Assembly: GCF_015706575.1 (NCBI RefSeq)
Contig: NW_024037074.1
Location: 21,503,334-21,567,333 of the forward strand
Direction: 5' to 3'
Length of the DNA: 64,000 bases
DNA from: Patiria miniata
Lineage: Eukaryota; Echinodermata; Asteroidea; Valvatida; Asterinidae
Part shown: positions 34,301 to 46,300 of the stretch, piece by piece
Numbering within the stretch: position 1 is the stretch's first letter
How the letters are laid out: every line of letters begins with the position of its first letter
Notes under the pieces: model-generated
The model's input: only the letters and a program-made list of their open reading frames with translations
The model's database searches: none
What the model was told of the DNA's origin: nothing
Made by a program: the position numbers and the translations under genes

Positions 34301-37300
34301 CGGCAGTCGGACATAATGGGTCCGACATAATCGGCCATCGGACACAATGGGTCGGACATAATCGGCCGTCGGACACAATGGGTCGGACATAATCGGCCGT
34401 CGGACACAATGGGTCGGACATAATCGGCAGTCGGACACAATGGGTCGGACATAATCGTACGTCGGACATAATGGGTCGGACATAATCGGCCGTCGGACAC
34501 GATGGGTCGGACATAATCGGCAGTCGGACATAATGGGTCGGACATAATCGCTGTCGGACATAATGGGTCGGACATAATCGGCTGTCGGACACAATGGGTC
34601 GGACATAATCGGCTGTCGGACATAAAAGGTCGGACATAATCGGCCGTCACTCGTCAAAATCTGTTGTCGGACGTAATCGACCAAACGGACATAATGGTCG
34701 TGAACATTATGTGCGTCACACACAATGAATGGTGCGCGCGCGTCAACCAGCTATATCCCGCCCATGGGACGTCGTTGTTAGGTAAAAGGGCGCCCCCTTA
34801 GTTCGCGCACGGAGCCCATAGGCTGGAGAAGACATGAAACGGCTGGGGGTTCGCTGTTGTCGTCCTACACATTTCGAAGCCAACATATGGCCCATTGAAA
34901 GCTTTTGGGGTATACAGTTTGCCAGTTTACTGATTGTCATGTAAACTGACTCAACAATGGTATTAAAAAACCCAATATTGACTGCAGCAAACTTCCAATT
35001 CATGAAGGGTTGACTTTAGAATTGATTCCTGCAGTAAATAGCGAATATACTTAGCAAAATCCGTTGTCTCAGCATCAGGAAAAAAGGGTGTTAATCTGAA
35101 ATACCTATTCCTTACGAAGTGAATAATAATACCCCCAAAAATTGAATGCGCACCCAGGAAAAGAACAAAAACACGCCTGCAACGGACGTCGATATAAAAG
35201 GCATTCAAAAAATTGAAATAAGCTAAGAAACAACCATACACCCTTCCTATCCTTGTTTGATTCAGCTAGGCCAAATAAAAAATAAAAAAAAACATGTTTA
35301 GCATTCCCGTCCGCTTCCTTTTTGGAGGCCGCCTCCTTTTTTAAAAAACCAAAAAAAAAATGATACATTTTAAACAGTGACATAATTTTGGCCTCTTTGT
35401 CTGTTGCATCTAGACCATATAAAGCTGGTATGTCATTTCCTGAGTCCAATGACGGCCATTAAAAAAAATACTGGCTGCCATCTCAAAAAATTGCCCGGTC
35501 GGGCGGCCATTTTGGAGGGAAAAAAGTGCCTCCTGCTTCCTTTTTTTCCAAAAAGGAAGGACGCTAAACATGTTTTAGCATTTGTAATTTATAACCAATT
35601 GTAACAGACAATGCATAAATCTTTGGCAATTCTGTATTCGCGGAACCGACATACTGATTCCAGCGAAAAAGAACCTAACTCTTGGAATACAATTAATGGA
35701 CTGTATAGTCTGCAACGTGTTATTATTGCAAATCACGATGTGTTTGTCACATGCAGGATACATAATTATGTAACGCTACATCGGGCGCTGCGAGACACAG
35801 ATCCCGAGGGAAAAACGCCGGGGAAATATACACGTCAAATCTTCGTGTTTGCTTCGGGATACAGAAAAAGCGGCGATGTCATCAATAAGTAATCTTAGCC
35901 TCATTTACAATTATGCTGAAGAACTGAAACCAATAGAAAGGATTCTGTGGTGACTCATGTGGACATTTCATGAAATATCTTTGAAAGAATGAACAATGCA
36001 GGATCTTTTTAAACTATGCACCAAATAAAGAAACTTCTGTAAAATGGAGTTAGCAAGGAAGATCACAAGACGATTGCAGCGAGTAAGAAAGTAAGCAAAC
36101 TTGTCTTTGATTTTACCTCTTTACCCTTAAGTTAAATTACGGGCAGTAGGCGTAAAGCTTTGAAAATTATAAACCAAATTGTTTTTTTTAAAGGATGAAT
36201 CATGCTTCCAAACTTCGGTCGTAATTGTGGCAAGGACTTTCATTATTTGGATACCCTGAATGGGACAGTCACGTGTGTAACTTAAGGTCAATATACATGA
36301 CACAGACCTCCACTGCAATGATGCCAATGGTTTGATGTGTCAAAGGTCGACAGGACAATATTGACCAAACGATGGATAAGGCGTATAGAAGGTAATTGCG
36401 ATTTCAATCAGAGTTTTTTGATAAAGATATCCAAATTCCTGACGGCATATAATTTCCTTTGCATGCTTACGTTACCCCGTTCACAGGTTAGTACATGCCA
36501 TTCCAAGCTCAAATACATGCAATTCCAAGGTCAAATCTTTATCATAACTAATATTGAATCGCAATTACGGTCAAATCATAATGCAAAATGAACTACAGTT
36601 ATATTTCAAAGTGGTCAGATGCACGCTTTGCCTCACATCATTATGCAATGTTTTATAACATACGCACACGTCCAAGTAGGCCTACATCACGCTTGACGTG
36701 CTCCGACACGCTGTGAGAATCAGTCTTTGAAACAAAATGCAGTAAAATACGGTTCAACCATTACGGAAAGGTACACTTGACTCAATTATAGCCAACACCT
36801 AGATCCATATGCATTCGTCATTACGCGTACTGGGAGTCAGTCTGTTTACATGACCTGGATGCGTTCTGTCGTGTAGCTTTCTCATGAGCCACGTCACAGG
36901 ATAGTCTATGGAATGGCCCTTGCAATATGTGACCTACTGTGGCAAAATGAGGAATGTCCCCCAAAATCTTGTTTTGAGCAATCGACGCCTGAAGTCAGGT
37001 AGGCTATCCCTGAAAAATCGTGTCAAAATCGATATTCTTTTTTGGGTATTTTGAGTAGCTAAGGTATCCAAGATTCACACTATAATTTGTTTGTTATAAA
37101 AAAATACCTCCAAAAGTGGAAAACTGAAGAACTTTTTTTCAATGCCGCTGGAGGCGCAACGCGTATTTTTTGTTTCAAAGCAGTTTTTCTCGAAATGAAG
37201 TCGGCGAAGTTCGACAGGACACTGTTGAAGTTTCTGTTGCATATCTTTGGAATAAATAAAGCTACCGAAATAAATTTGGTATCATTGGAAAGCCAATGAT

Positions 37301-40300
37301 ATGCGCTTTAACATGATGTATGTAGTTAGAAAAGTCAAAGGTGTGGGTTATTCCTTATTATGATTATGCAAAACAAGACTGCATCTTGACCTCCAGATTC
37401 TGACCATTCAGCGGTCGCCTTTTATCGGGTCTTCAGTAACCCGTTGTTGTATTACAAAAAAACCCCATGGTAACCAATTGACCAATCAACAGCTTAGAAC
37501 AACTTTAAGTTCCCGAAATTACGTCTCAATTTCTAAAGTCGACCCCTATTGGCTGGCCGCATACAATTGAACGTGTGATCTTCAAACTTCGTGACAGGCA
37601 GGGTTGTTTACGCAAATTGTACGATTTTATAAATGTATTTATGCCGGGTTATAATCAAATTAAAATTCCTCTCCGTTTAAACTGTATTGAGAAAAATTAT
37701 ATTAAGCTCTACTTGATTTTCTCGGGTTAGGACGCAAATATATTTTCAAATAAAGGACAAGAACATCGTATATTCCCTATACTTTCCAATATCACTTTTG
37801 GGAAAGGTTTGACTTCGCAACGGTGACTGCTCTATTATGTTCCGACACCCCTATGTTCCGACAACCCGCACGTAAGATTGTGCTACTCCTGGTTATAGGG
37901 TTAGGGTTAGAATTATGGTTAGGGTTAGGGTTAGGGATAGGAATATGTGCAGTCGGAACATTCACTGATATTCACTGATCTGAAACTTCGGCAGGTTAGG
38001 CTTTCAACATTTTCCTTTGAAGTTTGAGTGGTGTTATTATGGTAAACGAACAAACTGCACGAAAAGCAAATAGTCCAAACAAAATAGTCTTTATTCGAAT
38101 CTTGTGATAGGAGAAATACCACTGTCAATGAAGGAATTGTGATGTTCAATGACATTTGAAAAATTTGGAAAAGTTTCAAGCAGCAAAACGTGTTTTTTTC
38201 CTGAAAAAAGTGACCCCATTGTTTCCGTTGGTTGAAATGGAAAAAGCAGGGGAGGGTATATACTTCTATAGTAACGTTTGTGAGGTGCTGGCACAAAAAA
38301 ATGGCAAATTGCCGTCGGGGATACCGTCACTGGTTTAAAGAATTCCGCGTCTCAGTACGGAATTAATGGTGGCTGATTCATCTCGGGTCACACCGCATTA
38401 TGAAAGGAAATCTCACCTCGGCGTGAAGATGAGTCGTATTTCATCCAACCTTGTAATGACAGTTCCTTTCTATTTGACTCCCCGTTCTCTCTATGGGAGT
38501 ATCCAATACGTGACCGAACCCTCCCTGGCTTCTCCTATGTGCAAGGCAAATGATAATAACGCCGTACTTTTCCAGGAAACCTTGACTTGAGGGCTAGGGG
38601 TGGGCCCGCATCAATCTGAATTTCAAGGAAAGGTCGGGTGGATCGTGTCTTGTCTAACGAAGATTGTAGACTTGATAAGGTCATTGGGACAATCAATATT
38701 TAGACAAGGAAAGTACAAAGCGTCTACTCATGCGTATCACAGACGAACAACTAGGGCGCTAATGTAAGATGTCTATGAAACAGGAAACTGCTCAAATGTA
38801 ATCCTGAAATTAACATTACAACGCCAGAGCCATTGTGTTTCCAGACTATAAGTTTAAAGGTTTATTATGGACACTGATACAATTCGTTATATGGACGTTG
38901 ACATGATTAATCATTACGTTGTGTAAAATGTTCCGATTTTAAAACTGAAACCTTCATTGATTTATCTTGATCGGCACTTGATTTGATCTGCACAAGGCTC
39001 CTGTACGTGTCACGTGGAATCTTTTACATTTTGTATCATAAGTATTATGTAAAGTATTTGGTCTGACATTAAGGAGGGCAATATAGAGGCCTATTTGCCT
39101 ATTCCGGGCAATAATCTTCAGTATTATAAAGGAGGCATAGTGATTTGCTTATACCGAAGACCCCTTGATAAATGACGACGAAATAGAAGGGATCAATTTG
39201 TCGTGAGATGGCCGTGGTAATGTAGTCTATGGAATATCCCTTTGCACAGCTAGGGGTCTATGAAATGCGAGCAGATTCGGTGATATGCAAAACAAGACTG
39301 CGTCTTGACCTGCAGATTTTGACCATTCAGCCGGCTCCTTTTATCGGACCATCGGTAACCCAACCCGTTGTTGTATAACAAAACATGGCAGCTAAATTGA
39401 CCAATCAATAGCTTAGTCCACATTGCTGATCGAAATGACGTCACAGTTTCTAAAGTCGATTGGCTGGCGCGTGCAGGGTCGCATAGCACGTGCATGCTCA
39501 CATAGACCTATTATTACGGAGAGGGCTCCCGAACAACGGATGATCCTCAGACTAGTGGCAATGCTGATACTGAAACACTTACGTCGCTCCCTGGCCAGCC
39601 ACCCACATCAAGTTCATTTAACACAGTCTCGTGACGTCAACTACACGCTAATTAGCGAAGTTTTCAGGAAGGGCTCAATCATTAATCGTTAGTCGTGTAA
39701 TTCCTTTTCTCTATACCCAATTGCTTTTACAGAAAGATGCGCCTATAATCCCATCATGCTTGTTAACAGTCGTATTTTACCTTGAGCTGGACGGTCGTTT
39801 CCGACTCATGTTCTAAATTAACTGTTTAGGAGACAAACCTCATTTTCTTTGAAACTGTGACGGCACAACAGACCGAAAGTTACGCCAGTGGCCAGATATA
39901 GCTTCTGAGTAGTGACGTAAGGAGGCATTGTCGTGTTTCTTATGATACCTTTGTTAGGCGTTTCTGAACTCGACGATGCATAAATGCTTTTAATCCGCTA
40001 ACCAGCACAGGTAGTCTGACATTGAGCGAGTGGTTGCGCATACCCGTTCGGTCGTATCTCCCATGTCCAATTAAGGCACTATAGTGATACTTTCAGTGGA
40101 TAGAATTTGTTAAATCAGAGCGTGCACACCCTCGACCCTGGGAACGAGGTCGGTTTGTGCATTAATCATGGCGATGAGTTACCCACAATGCTTTGCGTTT
40201 CTTTTACAAAGTTTTGGACAGAACGTATAGCCATTTCATACCCCTTAGAATTGAACGGTAGGGTACGATGCCAGCAGTAGCCTTAGAAAATTCAATCCTT

Positions 40301-43300
40301 CATTTCAAAGTTGAACAAAGAAACTGACTGGAGCGGGGTTTGAACCTTCACCATCCGGATTACCGTTCCGGTGCTCTACCAACTGAGCTATCCAGCCCCA
40401 TGTTGGCGGTTCCCCATTTTGTCAATGTTTTTGTTCCAGTGGCGCTAGTCAGAAGTTATAAATTCCATCTGACAGAAATTGTTGACTTTTCATGAAATAT
40501 TTATGTCAGGGAAATGCGATGTTTTTAATAATTAGTATCTGTTAAAAAAGGGTTTTCCCTACCCGACGTACCTCTTCAATAAGCAATGTAAACTAAGTGT
40601 ACAATATTTGTGAAGATCAACCCCAGAATTAGAAATGGTTGAAAAAAATCCACCATAAACGTTCAAAGCCGCGATATAGACTATTTTGCTCATACTACAA
40701 ATGAAATGTGTAACACACCAAAGCCGAATACTTCATATCTTCACAAAGATTACCATTTGAACGGTCTTTTGCTGTTGAGCTCGCATGTGAGTTTCCTTTT
40801 TAACTAATTAAAAAGTGATCTAACTTAGTTTTTCTGGAAAACTATAACAATTTGGTATTGTATAGGACTGGCTTAATTTCCGCTGCGGCAGTCTGTTTTG
40901 TTATTCAATAGTAAATTTCCCTCGGGAATTAAAGTGTTCATGCAATGTATTTTTTGTAATGCAGTCCTCGAAAATGCACCTTTGTGTCAAACGTTAACGC
41001 TTTTTTCATTTTTCATTTGCCACTTTCAAGGATATTGCATTTTTGTTTTTTTATGCTAATGCGAATTTCCATATTCATGAACAAAAGTGTGATGTCATTT
41101 CAGGCAGAAACCTCCACGTCACAGCTATTTCAGCACAAAATGTTACCAAAATTGTGGGTATGTTGCTGTTGCAATTTTTTTTCTTTTTCTTTGGTATTTC
41201 GTTGTTGTGTCAGTACATGCAGGGCCGGATTACGTTGTTCCGAAGGCCCTTAGGCACCAGTGCTCCGTATTCCCTACTCCGCCCTAGGTACCAGCACCAA
41301 TATCATGTTGATGCTAAGCTGTACTAAGTATAGCAATAAAGCAAGCCAGGCCACACTGTGATATTTTCGTACGCCCTCAACATTTTCGTAGACCCCCGAT
41401 TTTTTCGTAGTTCCTACTGTGCCTATTGGGTAATCCGGGCCTGAGTACAGGAAGTTAGCCAATAAGCAACCTTTTGTCACAAATGTTTTCAAAGAGTGGA
41501 ATCACATTTGAACAGAAACCGTACCCCTAAACCGAACAGTGTCTTCCTGAAATGACATCACAGCAACAGCACCCTCAGTTTTCCGGAAAAGCACGGGCAA
41601 TTTTAAATGTTTAAAGAAGTGTACTTCTGAATAAAAATTAACCAAAAAGAGATGTCAAATAGTTTGCATACATTTATACCTCTGGTTCTTTTCAGAATCA
41701 TTCTCTTAGTTGGGAAATTATTCCCACATGATGTTTCCGCAAACCCATGACTCAATGTGGGCGGCCGTTTTTCGTTCCATTTCTCGTTAATAGCAAGGGA
41801 GAGCAATTTTAAGCTTATTTTTCCTGAATCATTACTTCAATTGTACATTTCTATATTTTTCGGCTTGTTGAAACTCACTTGTTGTAAGGCAACAATCCCT
41901 CAGTTTAGACACAACAAATCGCAAAAGTAAAGACGTTTCTCATATTTCATTTTCATACCTTGTGTGTTACTTAACTGGTTTTGATCATGCAAGCAAATGC
42001 GATTACTACAACATTCAAGCGTCTGTGGTAATCTCTATTACCATGAAAATATACATCCGGTTATGAAGAGATTATCACAAACGCTTGAATAGCCTTGTTG
42101 TAATGGCATTTGCCTGCATGATCAAAACAAGTAACACAAAAGATATAAAAAATGAAATGGCATATTGACCTATACTGAGGCAAAATGAGGAATGTCTCCC
42201 AAACCTTGTTTTGAGTAATCGACGCCTTAAGTCGGATATAGTAAAAAAAAAATTATGTCAAAATTGATTTGGTTGTGTTGTATTTTTGAGTAGTCAAGGT
42301 ATCCAAGATTCACAATATGCTTATTTATTTGGAAAAAACTCCCAAAAGTGGAAAATATGAAGAACGTTTATCACTGCCATTGGCGGCGCAATGCGTTACT
42401 ATTGTTTTCAAAGCCGGTTTTTTTTTCGAAGTGAGGTTGGCCAACTTGGTTGGCGGGACACTGTTGAAGTTACAGCGATATATCTTTGGAATAAATTCAG
42501 CTACAGAAATACATTTGGTATCATTGGAAAGCCAATGAAATGCGCTTCATTAACATGATGTACATAACTTGAAAAGTCAAAGGTGACGATTATTCTTTAT
42601 TATGCTATGGCAGGTCTGATTAGCATCAACAGAGAAATTGAAACGGAGGCCCTCGGTATACTGGTTTTTTTTATAAGATGGAATTTTGCGTCGGGGTGAT
42701 ATAAATCAAATTAGGTTTTGCCCTTCACCGACGTTTAAACACTGTTACTCAGTGTGTTACCTCCCAAGTGAAAGTTGGAAAAAAATCACTCGGGTGGGAC
42801 TCGAACCCACGACCTCCTGCTTTCTAGGAGGTCGTGCAGATGTCTTACCACTCGACCACCAAGCTAACGGGATCGGTTGGCCGGTTCGAATCTGATGTAC
42901 ATAGCAGCGGGTACCGCATAAACTATTATAAGATGGAATTTTGCGTCGGGGTGATATAAATCAAATTAGGTTTTGCCCTTCACCGACGTTTAAACACTGT
43001 ATACTCAGCATACAGTTTTTAAACGTCGGTGAAGGGCAAAACCTCATTTGATTTATACTGTTTTTGTAATGGAGGATTAACCAAACATTTCCTTGCACCG
43101 AGCACCTTGACTTAGCTGCTAATTGAAATTCGTCTACACATGTGATGCAACGGATTACCGTGTGTACATGTCTGAAAATATTTCCTGAAAGCTGTAATTA
43201 AAAAACCCGCCACTTTGTATTGCTTTGATTAAATTGTGTTTTTCACCGAGTATGATAGGATGCCATGTTGCTCGCCTATAATAGCTATTCGATCATAAAA

Positions 43301-46300
43301 TAAATATTATCTGGCTAGCCATTATACTGCAACACAGTCTATTCACATTTCAAACATTTTCTTTTAAACGGGCTTAACCATATTAATCGAGTTTGCTTTG
43401 TTCGAGTAGGCTTAGTTTGGAAACAACCAAATTCTGTAAGTCAAAATCATATCCCGATATAGGCTAAGTCAGTCTTATTTCAGAATAATTGCTAAATGCT
43501 TGCCGTGTCACTCAACCGTTGTTTTTATATACTTCGCCAATGGATCCATAATAAGATATAGATAGGACGGGTATAGTGTTCCTGTGTTGAGTCAATAGTA
43601 ACTGCATATAGCTCAACTAATGGAAAGATTGAGGATTATTTTGTCTTCATTCGAACTGCAAATTCAATCGGTGACAGTTTCAGAATACTTTAAAAAAAAA
43701 ATCTCAAACGTTTAGCAACAACATCCGTTGAATAGGCCCCTATATATTGTAATACCGGAAAACGACGGGGGAAAATGGGCTCTTAATCATGGCAATTGAT
43801 TCAGAATGACAATTCTCTTGAGGTCTTTTCATGTATCTGGTCTACACAATGGGCAAGATGTATAGCCCATTCAATGACGGTAGCACTGCCCGGTGCAAAA
43901 GTAACAGTGAGAGAGTCGGTCGGTCGGTCGGTCGGTCGGTCTGTCGATCTGTCGATCTGTAGATCTGTCGATCTGTCGGTTGGTAGTTACAAAAGGGACA
44001 ATAGGTTGCGCCTATCGGACAAGCAGAATTAAACCTCCAAATGAAATGGCCTGAGGCTTTGTGGTCAATTCGCTGTTCTTTGACACCCTGGTCATGAGCA
44101 CATTTTTATGCATCAATTTTTTCAGTGATCTACATCGAATTCATGTAATTATGTGAATAGTTTGAAGAACATTTCCCCATAGCAGGTTTGAGTGTACAGG
44201 CTACGATAATTAATTACATTAACCTTTTAATAATATGCATCATTAAAATATTTAAATCCTGATCGTGCAAATTGATTTTACGAATTACCCACTCTGACAG
44301 CACAAATTGATATATGTCCATACCTTGTCTCTGAAAAGTCAATAGTTCAGCCACTGAAATCACCTGAGCCAGTTTTGATCTGCATTAGCCTAACAAGATG
44401 AACTCCACTGTTTCTACAGTCTGCAAGATAGAGTGGTCATTCAGGACGACTTGTCATGATAATTGTCGTACACGCTGGAGAGAAAATGTACAGGATGGGA
44501 ATTATGTGGGTTTTTGGACATTAAATATCTTTCATATATGAGAGCATTTGTATACTCGAACTAAGAGTCCGAGTAATCCATTTGAAAAAAACCTTGTACT
44601 GTTGGATACCGGCTGTCAAATTTTCAATTTGGGAGAAGAAAAAAAAAATTCAAAAAAACTTGTCTAATTCGATGATAAAGGCATGTTTGAAGCAAACCTC
44701 TGGTTCGATGCTTTTTTCATCCAAGATCGTCCGGCATTCCCCAATTGTATGTATTATGCATGCATAAATACTCATGCATTTATTCGTGTGCATGGGGCGA
44801 GTTGTGTTGCTATTATACGTCATATTCTCCGGCTGAAGCCAACACAAGGTGTTTGGTACTGGGTTCATCTTTAGATTTTGTACTCAAACACGACAGCCTG
44901 AATAAAAAATTTAAACCCCACTTCAAATTAAAATCAATGTTTTCCTTAACCAGAGTTATTAAGCAACTGTAAATATACAGGAAATACATGTATAAAGCAA
45001 AATGCCCTAGTCCATATACCATATATAGGCCCTATACCGCAGATTACTTTTCGTAAATTAAGGCAAGGAAGTGAATTAAACCGTGATTAAACCTCTGATA
45101 TAGATTACTTTTCGTAAATTAAATCAAGGCAAGGAAGTGAATTAAACCGTGATTAAACCACTGATCACTGATTCTTTAAATGTAAAAATAAAACACAAGA
45201 CGACTAAAAGGGAGACACAATATATTACGCTGCGTTGGTTTACCACAAACATTAAGCGGGCTCAAATGAACTATACAGTTTGAATAATCCGTTCAACGCA
45301 GTCTGTCGTAAAATAAATAAGAGAGTGATTAGCAGATTCTGTTTTCGACAAAACAATCAAGAAGTTGATTATAATCAGTGATTCATCTTGAAGTGCGGTG
45401 CCTTTCATTATTTTATCGTGATTAGTTTTTTTTTTTTTTTCACCGTGCAGGTGTGTGGTTACTGTCAGCTCTTCTCTCCTTCCCTCCAGTCGTTGGCTGG
45501 TCAAAATATGAGTTCGTCCGAGAGCGAGCCATCTGCACCTTGAAATGGTCCACAGAGATCACCTACACAGTCTTTGTATTCACATTGGGCATCTTCCTCC
45601 CCTTCGTTGTCATGGTGATTGCCTATGGCGCCATCTTTCGATTAGTAAGGAAAAAGTTCAAGAGGATGCGGAGTCACAGCACCCGAAGGAATGACGGTTC
45701 AGTCGCTCGGACCCTCAGCAATAGTAGTTTCGGTAGGTACCTGCACGCCGCTGTTGAACGGAATGTTGCAAGACAGAGTGGGGCACAATTGCAAGCAGAC
45801 AGTATCAGTGTGGTCTCGGGGGCTAGCGGTGCGGTTAGCAGTGACCCTACTGGTCCAACGGTCCCACAGATTCCTTGCGAAGCCATTTTGAGCGATGAAG
45901 ATCAGGATGTAACACCAACACAGCCCGTCTCATCAATGGGCCATCACTTGACGCCGGGAGTCCACAATACCAACAGAGGGCGCTCTTGGTCACTCGCGGA
46001 TGCAGAAATTAATAACGATAGTAGATTCTTGCAAGCGATGAACAACGCCCCAGAATGCGTTCCTCAAAATATGGATGAAAGCCTCACTATCGCTGTGCCA
46101 GTGTCATTCCAAACGGGCCCACCTACTGGGCCTACAGCCGCCGCAGTGCGACCGGAAGCTGCACTTCCCGGGGTTAGCGGAATTTCGACCGCACCGGAGC
46201 AGGGAGAGAGTTCGACGACGCAGCAAACTAGCAGCACTGTGGCCAAACCTGGGCATGCTGGCAACACGAAAACCACACGGAGGGGTAAAACCAACGCTGG

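Larger units (their letters stand above)
31881..34705. mobile_element. 2.8-kb TU-like foldback element with opposed 31-bp arrays
   Basis: Outer ends: gttcacgaccatta at 31881 pairs with its reverse complement ending at 34705. The next 60 bp (gtccgtttggtcgatta..., acaacagattttgacgag) also match in inverted orientation. Inside lie two arrays of the same 31-bp unit, 31,941-32,572 on the left and 33,712-34,650 inverted on the right, around a 1.1-kb unique centre. Inverted repeats with an outer domain of short tandem units are the plan of the sea urchin TU foldback transposons (from memory). No transposase is present. Target duplications could not be defined. Confidence 0.78.

Noticed and set aside
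31941..34650. CRISPR array
   Set aside because: Units are contiguous without unique spacers, the arrays are inverted to each other and the genome is animal.
31805..34723. Long open frames of 183-342 codons on both strands
   Set aside because: They follow automatically from the stop-free 31-bp unit, with the same peptide in every frame.
42686..42895. Plus-strand open frame with GLEPTTSCFLGGRADVLPLD
   Set aside because: Antisense reading of the tRNA-like sequence at 42,787-42,865.
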